Assembly: GCA_913060875.1 (NCBI GenBank)
Contig: CAJXSL010000002.1
Coordinates: 420,845-484,844 of the forward strand
Length of the DNA stretch: 64,000 nt
Source of the DNA: an uncultured Desulfobacteraceae bacterium
GTDB taxonomy: Bacteria; Desulfobacterota; Desulfobacteria; Desulfobacterales; UBA5852
Reading direction: 5' to 3'
This document shows positions 1 through 7,869 of the stretch, one piece after another; positions within the stretch are counted from its first letter, which is position 1, and each line of letters begins with the position of its first letter. The notes under the pieces were generated by a model, which was not told the origin of the DNA, did not search any database, and worked only from the letters and a program-made list of their open reading frames with translations. Both the position numbers and the translations under genes were made by a program.

Positions 1-1
1 C

Positions 2-394
2 CACCTCACACTGATGAAACTGATGCCGTCCCTCATCGAGAAGGATATCGAGGCCTTTGGCAGTGCCCTTATGGACATCGACCAGAAAAATGGCCTCTAT
101 TTCCAAAACTCCCAGGGGGGCATTTTTAAAGAGGCCATAGCGGAATCCATCATTCGGCACATGATGGAGGCCGGGTCTTTTGGCGCAGGGCAAAGTTCAT
201 GGGGGCCGGCGTTATACGGTCTTGCGAAATCCGACGATGCGGAAAACATCGCGCAAGGTACCCGGGCATTTTTCAAGCGACAGGGCATCACCGGTTGTGT
301 AACGGTGTCCGCCTGCAGCAACCACGGTGCAAGCGTTTGCCTGGATAAGACAAATCCGGAATGCCCACAGAAGATGTCGGCAACGGGAATGTAG
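2..394 (+). CDS. beta-RFA-P synthase-like GHMP protein, C-terminal part
   Basis: The reading frame is open to the window edge, so only the last 130 or so codons are present. The segment carries QGGIF and, further on, GAGQSSWGPALYGL, the C-terminal signature of beta-ribofuranosylaminobenzene 5'-phosphate synthases (GHMP fold). That family condenses p-hydroxybenzoate or p-aminobenzoate with PRPP in tetrahydromethanopterin biosynthesis. The stop lies 14 bp from the stop of the convergent DUF447 gene. The assignment is by motif recall; other GHMP-family sugar or cofactor kinases share the fold, but the SSWGP motif favours RFA-P synthase. The N-terminal ATP/PRPP-binding half is outside the window. 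Confidence 0.72.
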   Translation, partial: HLTLMKLMPSLIEKDIEAFGSALMDIDQKNGLYFQNSQGGIFKEAIAESIIRHMMEAGSFGAGQSSWGPALYGLAKSDDAENIAQGTRAFFKRQGITGCVTVSACSNHGASVCLDKTNPECPQKMSATGM

Positions 395-408
395 GAAAAA
401 CGTGTCGG

Positions 409-972
409 CTAGCAGGGCAGACCCAGCTTTTTCTGCATGGACTCCGCCATGGTCTGAAAATCCGAATCAGGGGCCACCTTTCGGATCACCCGCAGGTTTT
501 CGTTTAAACGGGCCTCCGCGACCGTCGGGCTCATGTGATGAATGCGTGTTGCCATAACAAGGCTTTCCATCACCAAACTCTGAGCCCGGTTAAAAAGGCA
601 AACACCTTCCCCCATCCGGGAATGGACGACAGACCCCTCTATCACGAATGATGTTTCCTTTTCTTCGATCCCTTTAACCGTCAACTCCAAACATGCCGCC
701 GAATGATCCATCACAGGCGCATCGATTTTCCGGGAACGCAAAAAGGCCATCTGCTCTTCTTCAAACAAGGCCGTATAGAAAGGCCGTGTATCCCGCGGCA
801 GATTGACGGCATAATTCCGAAAAGACAAAATATTATCTAACGTTTTGGATCCTTTATAAAAATTGGATTTGATGGTGATGTAATCATCGGTCCAGATGCC
901 AAAGGGGGCGGCATGCGGCAAACGGTAGCGACCGGTTGAGATAATCGTCTCATAAACCCATCCCTGCTTCAT
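409..972 (-). CDS. DUF447 family protein (flavin-reductase-like fold)
   Basis: The 187-aa product begins MKQGWVYETII when the inner ATG at 972 is used. The longer frame to 1095 adds an atypical 41-residue N-terminus that overlaps the preceding stop, so I prefer 972. The pattern YETIISTG, a central APFGIW stretch and FYKGSKTLDNI fits the DUF447 family, common in archaea and, as I recall, near methanopterin-linked C1 genes of methylotrophs. The fold is expected to be a split-barrel flavin-binding one, but no reaction is known. It is last in an operon with myo-inositol-phosphate synthase and two nucleotidyltransferases, and faces the RFA-P synthase-like gene. Confidence 0.65.
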   Translation of the reverse strand: MKQGWVYETIISTGRYRLPHAAPFGIWTDDYITIKSNFYKGSKTLDNILSFRNYAVNLPRDTRPFYTALFEEEQMAFLRSRKIDAPVMDHSAACLELTVKGIEEKETSFVIEGSVVHSRMGEGVCLFNRAQSLVMESLVMATRIHHMSPTVAEARLNENLRVIRKVAPDSDFQTMAESMQKKLGLPC

Positions 973-1107
973 TCCCAGCCGTTCAAGTTTTTTCACCTTT
1001 TGATTTTCCTCTACCCCCCGGTTCAAACGGTTTCCGAGGCGTCGCTCAGGGACGGCTCCCCACCGCAATACCGCGTCATTACGATAGCCACCCACTTTTT
1101 CAATGGA

Positions 1108-2205
1108 TCAAACAGGCCGGATATATTCCCGGCGGCATTGACTTGCCGCACCCACAATCAGTCTTCCCGGTTTGCCATCGATGGTTTCAACCTGACCGGC
1201 CGCTTCGATTCGACACCCCTCATCCGCAATGTCGCAAAACAGCCCCTCGTGGGAAACAATTTCAGCAATTTGGGTCGCATCCGCCTGTCCGAACAAAACC
1301 TCGACATTGTCCACACCGTAGGTCGCCGGAAGAAAAATAGCGTCATCCTTCCGCACCACCATCGCCCTTATCGTCGCTTCGCCGACGCTGCGATAGATAT
1401 GGTCGCCATATTGCTCGGAAACCTCCGCATCCGACCGAACCGGGTGGATTGAAAAATAGCGCTTCCCGAAATAGCCATAGTTCCATCTTCCTCCGGAGAT
1501 CGCCCAGGCCTCGTCAACGGACAGCGGGAATCTTTCCGCTACCCGCCGGGACCATTTCAAGCGCTGTTCGTAATCCGGTTGGCCGATGGGGGCTACCCCC
1601 TGGTTACGAATAATAGCCTGCTTCAACAAACGCGCGTTGTCCCGTCCATAAACCAGCAGATCGATATCCGACCACTCTAGGTTGTGCATCCCGATAAGAA
1701 TAGAGCCGGTCAGTCCAAAGGCATCCCGTCGAATCGATGCCAGTTCACTCAAATGGCCGACCAGTTCAGCGGCTTCCTGTTCCAAGGCGTCCCCGGGGTT
1801 TTTCATGATTGATGCCAATCGGCTCTGGGGGTCGTAATACGCAACAACGGATGACCGGGGGATCAGTGAAAAACGGATTCCCCTTACCGGACAGTCAGCC
1901 ACGTAATCGGGGAAGTTCGCCTGAAGGTATTCCAGCGTATGGGCCACATTGCGGACGTGGTAATAGGGCAACTCACGGCGATAGGCCACCGCACCGTTTT
2001 GCCACTTACCCCTGGAATCCGGTGAATATTTCAGATAGGCCGTGTACCGTTCCGGCGAATGCAAATGACCGGCAACACAGAAAAACATCCCCTCCCGGGT
2101 ACGGAAAAAGTCACGATCCCCCGGTCGGTTACACTTGTCAGGCAAAGGCCCCTTGGCCGTATGGCTGGCCTCTTGCGAAACCGAGCCGGCATTCTTGTCA
2201 TTCAT
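1108..2205 (-). CDS. predicted nucleotidyltransferase, paralogue 1
   Basis: The 365-aa protein has a Pol-beta-type nucleotidyltransferase signature around residues 163-185: GLTGSILIG, then WSDIDLLVYG with the DxD metal-binding pair. The upstream part (RTREGMFFCVAGHLHSPERYTAYLKY) and downstream part (TYGVDNVEVLFG) are shared with the next gene, so the two are tandem paralogues. The arrangement resembles predicted nucleotidyltransferases found mainly in archaea. The substrate is unknown. It starts 18 bp after the stop of the paralogue and sits in one operon with myo-inositol-phosphate synthase, which invites a role in activating or capping an inositol- or ribose-containing metabolite; that is inference. 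Confidence 0.6.
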   Translation of the reverse strand: MNDKNAGSVSQEASHTAKGPLPDKCNRPGDRDFFRTREGMFFCVAGHLHSPERYTAYLKYSPDSRGKWQNGAVAYRRELPYYHVRNVAHTLEYLQANFPDYVADCPVRGIRFSLIPRSSVVAYYDPQSRLASIMKNPGDALEQEAAELVGHLSELASIRRDAFGLTGSILIGMHNLEWSDIDLLVYGRDNARLLKQAIIRNQGVAPIGQPDYEQRLKWSRRVAERFPLSVDEAWAISGGRWNYGYFGKRYFSIHPVRSDAEVSEQYGDHIYRSVGEATIRAMVVRKDDAIFLPATYGVDNVEVLFGQADATQIAEIVSHEGLFCDIADEGCRIEAAGQVETIDGKPGRLIVGAASQCRREYIRPV

Positions 2206-2223
2206 CCTGTAATGTCCCTTATG

Positions 2224-3252
2224 TCAATCGTCGGAACGCATCAAATAATCACCAACGGTGCCGCCAATCACCACCCTGCTGTAGGCCGGGCCGGAATGCG
2301 GCGTCACCCGTTCAAGACTGCCGCGGGCCGTTGCCCGTTCTCCGATATGAACCTGGTCGGTAAACCGGCCGCGGAAAGACACAATCTCTTTCAAGCATGC
2401 TGTTTGCTTGCCTTGAACAAAATCAACCTGGTCGATGCCATAGGTGCAGGGGGTAAAAATCGCATCCCGGTCATCGACTACCCTGGCGCGAATCGTGACC
2501 GACCCAAGTTGCTGGAAACAGGCGTCGCCATAACGCTGGCCGGCCTCTTCAGGGGTTTTGATAAACCGGATAAAATAGGGCATTCCCCGGTACGTCCCCT
2601 CATTGACCTTCCGGTTTTGCTGCATTGCAAACGTTGCAAAACTCAGGGGCGTATCCTTCGCGTGGGCCTCGTGCAGACGGGTCAGTTCCTCCTGACGCAA
2701 TCGGCGCACCGCGTCTTGAGACCGGTTGTCTAAAACGAGCGTCAATGCCTTGTGCAACATCCGGGAGGGTTTATCCCCATAGACGACAAAATCGAGATCG
2801 GATTCGGGGCGATGCAAGGCAAAAAGCGCCGATCCCGATATACCGAGATGGCCTTTGGAAATACCGGCTGTCTTCTGGAGCCAGCCACCAAAATCGACAA
2901 CAGCCTCCTCGACCGTATCCCGGGGCTGCGTGGCTGTCATGTCGGCCAGGCGCTGAACCGGGTCATAGATTTTTTTAACCCGTTTTTTTTCAACCCATTG
3001 GACGGCTATACCAAGGCAGGGATCCTCTCCAAGGTACCAGGGGTAGTGCCGGGACAAAATGGTGTTCTGGTCGGCGAACTGGTAAATGCGCCGATAGACC
3101 ATGCCGTTGCGGCGGCGATCACCCGACTGGTCCGGCAGATAACGAAGGTAGGCAAACCACCGATCTTCCGGATGGACACACCCCTTAACCGTGAAAATCA
3201 ACCCTTCCTGGGTTTCAAGGGCAAACCCCTCTGTAACAGAATGATCCTCCAT
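2224..3252 (-). CDS. predicted nucleotidyltransferase, paralogue 2
   Basis: The 342-aa protein is homologous over its length to the downstream neighbour: LETQEGLIFTVKGCVHPEDRW matches its N-terminal block in sense, and SGSALFALH plus SDLDFVVYG give the GS...DxD nucleotidyltransferase signature near residue 155. The C-terminal TYGIDQVDFVQG block is also shared. It begins only 5 bp after the inositol-phosphate synthase stop with no strong ribosome binding site, so translational coupling is likely. Divergence between the two copies is high, so this is an old duplication and not a recent tandem repeat. Function is unassigned. Confidence 0.6.
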   Translation of the reverse strand: MEDHSVTEGFALETQEGLIFTVKGCVHPEDRWFAYLRYLPDQSGDRRRNGMVYRRIYQFADQNTILSRHYPWYLGEDPCLGIAVQWVEKKRVKKIYDPVQRLADMTATQPRDTVEEAVVDFGGWLQKTAGISKGHLGISGSALFALHRPESDLDFVVYGDKPSRMLHKALTLVLDNRSQDAVRRLRQEELTRLHEAHAKDTPLSFATFAMQQNRKVNEGTYRGMPYFIRFIKTPEEAGQRYGDACFQQLGSVTIRARVVDDRDAIFTPCTYGIDQVDFVQGKQTACLKEIVSFRGRFTDQVHIGERATARGSLERVTPHSGPAYSRVVIGGTVGDYLMRSDD

Positions 3253-3257
3253 GCCGA

Positions 3258-4364
3258 TCAGTGGCTCCGTTTCCCGGCGATAAATGCTTCCGTCATATCA
3301 TAGGCTTGATCGTCCGTGTATTGCTGCGGAGGATGCTTCATAAAATATGCCGAGGGTGAGGAGAGAACCCCGCCCTGCCCGCGGTCGAGGGCGAGTTTAC
3401 AGCATCGGATCGCATCGATAACAACGCCGCTTGAATTTGGAGAATCTTCGACAGACAGTCGCATTTCAATATTAACCGGTGATTCGCCGAACAGTCGCCC
3501 TTCCATACGGATAAAGCAGACTTTGTTGTCCTTTTGCCATGGAACCCAATCGCTGGGTCCAATGTGGATATCGTCATCAGGTAATTGTTCGCCGGTTATC
3601 TGCGACTGGACGGATTCCGTTTTGGATATTTTTTTCAATACCAACCGGCTGCGGTCCAGCATGTTCAGAAAATCCGTGTTGCCCCCGGTGTTCAATTGGT
3701 AGGTTCGATCCAGTTTGACGCCCCGGCGTTGGAAAAGATTGGTCAACACCCGATGGACAATCGTAGCACCAAGCTGGGATTTAATATCGTCCCCGATCAA
3801 CGGTATGTTCCGATCGGCAAACCGCTGGCCCCATTCAGGATTGCTGGCGATAAAAACGGGCATATTATTGATGAAGCCGATTCCGGCCATGAGGGCGCAT
3901 TCGGCATAAAATGCGGTAGCTTTTTCCGAACCGACCGGCATATAGTTGAGCAGCATGTCAGCACCCGACGCTTTGAGAATCTCGGCAACTGCCTCTTTGG
4001 AAGGTTCGGCATGCGCCGCGGGCACACAACGAACCTTCTCCTCATACTGCATCATATGGCTGCTAAAGCCATCCAAGACAGGTCCCATGTTCACGACGGT
4101 CCCGCAATGCGGAATGTCCGGACAAAAAATTGTCGTACAGTTGGGTGGTTGAAAAATTGCCTCGGCAACATCCAACCCCACTTTGCGCTGGTCAATGTCG
4201 AAAGCGGCAACGACCTCTATGTCACAGGGCCTGTACCCGCCAATCTCCCAATGCATAAACCCGTCAGCTTGGCCGGCAGGCTTATGCTTGTAATATTCAA
4301 TTCCTTGTATCAAAGAACTCGCGCAATTACCGACCCCGGCAATGGCAATTCTTATATTGCGCAT
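3258..4364 (-). CDS. ino1: myo-inositol-1-phosphate synthase
   Basis: This converts glucose 6-phosphate to 1L-myo-inositol 1-phosphate with bound NAD. The 368-aa length fits the short archaeal/actinobacterial class. Visible are the NAD-binding start IRIAIAGVGNCASSLIQGI, the inserted GYRPCDIEVVAAFDID, LLNYMPVGSEKA, IGDDIKSQLGATIVHR and LNTGGNTDFLNM, all diagnostic for the family. AGGAGG lies 7 nt before the ATG. It is first in a four-gene operon with the nucleotidyltransferases and DUF447. In bacteria inositol may feed phosphatidylinositol, di-inositol-phosphate solutes or unusual cofactors; none of the known downstream enzymes is recognised here. Confidence 0.93.
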   Translation of the reverse strand: MRNIRIAIAGVGNCASSLIQGIEYYKHKPAGQADGFMHWEIGGYRPCDIEVVAAFDIDQRKVGLDVAEAIFQPPNCTTIFCPDIPHCGTVVNMGPVLDGFSSHMMQYEEKVRCVPAAHAEPSKEAVAEILKASGADMLLNYMPVGSEKATAFYAECALMAGIGFINNMPVFIASNPEWGQRFADRNIPLIGDDIKSQLGATIVHRVLTNLFQRRGVKLDRTYQLNTGGNTDFLNMLDRSRLVLKKISKTESVQSQITGEQLPDDDIHIGPSDWVPWQKDNKVCFIRMEGRLFGESPVNIEMRLSVEDSPNSSGVVIDAIRCCKLALDRGQGGVLSSPSAYFMKHPPQQYTDDQAYDMTEAFIAGKRSH

Positions 4365-5061
4365 TGAATAGCCTCCTAAAATTTATCAAGTCGTTTCAAA
4401 CACTTGCCAAGTAGCGCCTTGTGGCGCTACGGCACTGTAATAGTTCAATAAACATCCACCCTTTTCGGGGTATCGCAGAATAACGGATTCCAATGACAAA
4501 TTCATCGCTAAAAATCAACTTATTATTTTGTGCTATATTTCGTAAAAAAATGATGCGAGGACCAGGGGGGAACGCATGAGTTCATACGTTTCGTGAGGAT
4601 GGCCATCGGCCCTTAACCTGAGATGGCAATAAATATCAGATCCGGGACCGCGTTCGTGTCAAACCACTCTGCTTTTTTCACACAAAATTTCCCGAGGCTG
4701 TTCATCAGCAGCTCCTCCCCGGCAGCAAGGGTGCCTTTTTTGAATCCGAAAAGCTAATTGGCAGCGCAGGAAGTTTGATTTTCGACAGGCTCGATTCCTT
4801 CGCGATATTCTGTATAAGGCCGGCTTTGGTAATGAAGTACAGTCGAAAATGGTCCAAAGACAGAGTTATGAAAAAATAGGTTGGATGACGGCTATTTTTT
4901 TCCGGATGGAATGCCTATTCCGACTGGGCAAATTGCAGATAAGGACTGACAATCACATCATTCTCAAGCCAATAAAAGAGAGCAAGGATTCCATTCGGTA
5001 ATCCTCACCCTTTTGAATTTTCCATACCCGAGCACTACTGGTCGTAGTTCACATATCTAAA
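4365..5061. other. long intergenic region
   Basis: About 700 bp without a supportable gene between the inositol synthase promoter side and the AraC gene. A perfect hairpin, GTAGCGCC-TTGT-GGCGCTAC, lies at 4411-4430, 47-66 nt before the synthase start codon, where it could be in its leader or be an operator. The rest is mixed-composition sequence with many stops in all frames; I see no tRNA, IS end or degraded gene that I can name. Confidence 0.5.
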
Positions 5062-5862
5062 TCAAGCCGAAAAATATTGACCGGGAGTTTTACCGAGTGC
5101 TTTTTTGAACATGGAAATAAATGCACTCGGACTGTCATAACCCAGATCCAAAGCGACTGTCGTCACAGGATCATTCACAGCCAGCCGCCGGAGAGATTCA
5201 AGAATCCGGATCTGCTGCCGCCACTGCCCGAAGCTCATCCCGATTTCTGAATGAAAAAGCCGCGTCAATGTCCGCCGCGTGGCCCCCACCAACTTGCCCC
5301 ACTCTTCAAGTGTTCTTTTGTTCCCCGGGTTTTCGGATAACTCCCGAAAAATTTTATTGAGTCGGGGCTCCTTTGGGATTGCCAGGCTCAATGGCTTTAC
5401 GTCCAAATGCTGAATTTGATCTAAAATGACGCGCATGATGCGTTCTTCCGGACTATCCAGGGGGTAATCGGTCGGCATCTTGACGGCGTGTAAAATGAGT
5501 TCTTTCAATAAAGGCGAGACGGTAACCACACAACAATGCTCCGGTGTTCCATCGCAATGCTCAGGGTCAATGTATAGCGTCCGCATTGACAAATTTCCGG
5601 ACGCTTTGATTTGGTGCTGCGTTTGAGCCGGTATCCATACGGCCCGAAGCGGCGGAACGACCCAAATGCCCTCATCTGTCATTACGGTCATGACCCCGGT
5701 GGAGGCATACAACAGTTGCGATCGCGTATGCCGATGTGACGCGATAAGATACCCCGAGGGGAATTCTTTGGCCAGTCCCACAACGGGGCGAGTGGCGTTC
5801 ATCATATCTTGAGGGTCAGAATCCACACCCCTTGTCCCATTCTCGATATTTTTTGTCCTCAT
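5062..5862 (-). CDS. AraC-family regulator with N-terminal cupin
   Basis: The 266-aa protein has an N-terminal cupin sensor (SHRHTRSQLLYASTGVM, then GIWVVPPLRAVWIP, about residues 40-90) and a C-terminal double helix-turn-helix (LVGATRRTLTRLF near 190; ALDLGYDSPSAFISMFKKALGKTPGQY at the end). This layout matches NimR/YeaM-type regulators, which control a divergent MFS exporter. Here the divergent neighbour is an MFS pump starting 71 bp away, so it probably regulates that gene. A palindrome AGATATATCT sits at 5869-5878 between the two starts and could be an operator. Confidence 0.9.
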   Translation of the reverse strand: MRTKNIENGTRGVDSDPQDMMNATRPVVGLAKEFPSGYLIASHRHTRSQLLYASTGVMTVMTDEGIWVVPPLRAVWIPAQTQHQIKASGNLSMRTLYIDPEHCDGTPEHCCVVTVSPLLKELILHAVKMPTDYPLDSPEERIMRVILDQIQHLDVKPLSLAIPKEPRLNKIFRELSENPGNKRTLEEWGKLVGATRRTLTRLFHSEIGMSFGQWRQQIRILESLRRLAVNDPVTTVALDLGYDSPSAFISMFKKALGKTPGQYFSA

Positions 5863-5933
5863 AACGCAAGATATATCTATATTTTCGTATTACCGTCAAT
5901 AAACACTGAGACCAATCAATTTTGGATGCTGCC

Positions 5934-7223
5934 ATGAAGAACAGATCAATCTGGATATTGTCGTTAGGCCACCTGATAACGGATATCAATCAGGGCGCGC
6001 TGCCCGCCATGCTGCCATTCTTTATAGCCGCTTATGATCTTTCTTATACGGCCGCGGCAAGTATTGTGTTTGCCGCTAATTTAGCATCGAGTATTATCCA
6101 GCCGTTGTTCGGCTATGCCGCCGACCGCTTTTCAAAACCCTGGCTTCTGTCCATTGGTTTTATACTGGCCGGGGTTGGTCTGGGCCTGACAGGGTTATGC
6201 AAAAGCTACCAGCTGATAATGGTGCTGGCGGTTACCAGTGGCATTGGCATCGCCGCTTATCATCCAGAAGCCGCACGCCTGGTAAATTTTGAAGCGGGAA
6301 ACCAAAAAAATACGGCCATGAGCATTTTTGGTGTTGGCGGAACCATAGGTTTTGCAATCGGTCCTTTTCTGATTACGGCGGCACTTATTCAGTGGGATTT
6401 GAAAGGTACAATTATCCTTATTTTGCCGGTTTCAGTCATGGCCGTATTTATGACAACCCAGTATCCGAACTTTAAATCGATTGTCCGAAAAAACAATTTC
6501 AGGAATTACAGCTTTTCAGGAAAGGAAGCCAAAGAAAATTGGTGGGCCTTTATGCGGTTGACCGTTGTTATCATCGGCCGATCCATAATATTTTATGGTT
6601 TAAACACGTTTATACCGATTTACTGGATCAGTTATTTGCATCAATCCAAAATGATGGGATCGATTGCGCTCACGACTTTTGCCGCATCGGGAATACTCGG
6701 CAACCTGATTGGCGGTAGTCTTGCGGATAAATATGGGCCCAAAAAGATACTCTTATTCGGCTTTTCAGGATTGGCGGTGCTTTTACCGATCTTCTGCCTG
6801 GTCAATAGCGCCCTTATATCCTTACTTCTTATGTTTCCTATCGGGCTGATTCTATATGCTTCATACAGTCCGTCTATTGTCCTGGGACAAAGTTATCTTC
6901 CGAATCGGGTTGGATTATCTTCTGGTATCACCTTGGGCGTTGCCATTTCGATTGGGGGCGCAGCTACCCCGATAATCGGGAAAATTGCTGACATTTATGG
7001 AATATGGACCGGAGTCATTACGGTTGCATGTTTACCTATGATATTTTTTCTAGTTGCCGCTGGCCTGCCTGATCTTCATTCAGGTGTCGAGAAGCAAAAA
7101 AAGATACAACTTCAGAACCGGGAAAAGTCGTATTCTGCTAAGCAAAAAAGTACGACCAAACACTTGAGGTATTCATATCGGGATCGACATGTTTTGATAC
7201 TGAAGCTAATGGCCAAACGATAG
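5934..7223 (+). CDS. MFS transporter, fosmidomycin-resistance (Fsr)-like
   Basis: A major facilitator protein of about 430 aa with 12 predicted membrane segments. The N-terminal LGHLITDINQGALPAMLPFF and the YHPEAARLVNFEAG block after helix 4 are typical of the Fsr subfamily, which exports fosmidomycin and related compounds. An alternative ATG at 5922 adds four residues. The last 50 or so residues form a basic, hydrophilic tail after helix 12. The divergent AraC/cupin regulator suggests induction by the exported compound. The actual substrate is unknown. Confidence 0.88.
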   Translation: MKNRSIWILSLGHLITDINQGALPAMLPFFIAAYDLSYTAAASIVFAANLASSIIQPLFGYAADRFSKPWLLSIGFILAGVGLGLTGLCKSYQLIMVLAVTSGIGIAAYHPEAARLVNFEAGNQKNTAMSIFGVGGTIGFAIGPFLITAALIQWDLKGTIILILPVSVMAVFMTTQYPNFKSIVRKNNFRNYSFSGKEAKENWWAFMRLTVVIIGRSIIFYGLNTFIPIYWISYLHQSKMMGSIALTTFAASGILGNLIGGSLADKYGPKKILLFGFSGLAVLLPIFCLVNSALISLLLMFPIGLILYASYSPSIVLGQSYLPNRVGLSSGITLGVAISIGGAATPIIGKIADIYGIWTGVITVACLPMIFFLVAAGLPDLHSGVEKQKKIQLQNREKSYSAKQKSTTKHLRYSYRDRHVLILKLMAKR

Positions 7224-7869
7224 CCCACTACGGACTGTTGCCAATAGAAGCCATCTCAAAAAAGTCTTTTCGCCCGATATCGGCGTTGTGCCCTCGTCTC
7301 AAGGCCTCGACATATATGCGTATGTACCCCATAGGCACTTCCTTCGGGAGCCTATGCGCGTTGCACCCACCGCTGAAGGCTCAATCAGATGGGAAGTCCC
7401 GCTTTGCGGGAATACCCGGCCACGCCTTGATCTCAGTCGAAAAATCCTAATTTTGAGGTTGTGCAATCTCATCCTGGATTCTGCTGACAATTCAGCATTC
7501 TGGATTAACAAGTTATTCTGATCTTATTTTAATTGACCTAAATCAATGCCTGTTCCCGCTCCGGTTGCTATGATGTATTCTGGCAACCCATAAATAGTGT
7601 TAATCCTATTCGTAAAATGGACCGATAGCCTATTTATCCCGTTGCGATATGCTTGTCGATATATCGGATGAGCAAAAGCAGGCAGGGCAATCATACCGCC
7701 TGTAGGCATCCTTTCCGTCTGTTTAATGCCGCCCTGCTATCGATAGGCGATGCATAGCACCCGTTGCGCCGAAATATTTTTTGTGAGAAAAAGGATTAAT
7801 GTCAAAGCCGGCATTTCCCTTGCTAAAAAAACGCTGCATCGATTATAACCCTTCCGAATATTTGCAAAA
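7224..7869. other. non-coding region with degenerate repeat
   Basis: About 645 bp with no convincing gene. A 20-mer at 7269-7288 (TTCGCCCGATATCGGCGTTG) differs at two positions from the left arm of the structured repeat at 62427-62446, so this is probably a decayed member of that family. A small hairpin TCCCGC-TTT-GCGGGA occurs at 7397-7411. Short open frames on either strand have no homology that I recognise. Confidence 0.5.

Noticed and set aside
7524..7709. 61-aa minus-strand frame in the 7.2-7.9 kb gap
   Set aside because: No ribosome binding site, no motif and no conserved neighbour; more likely chance.
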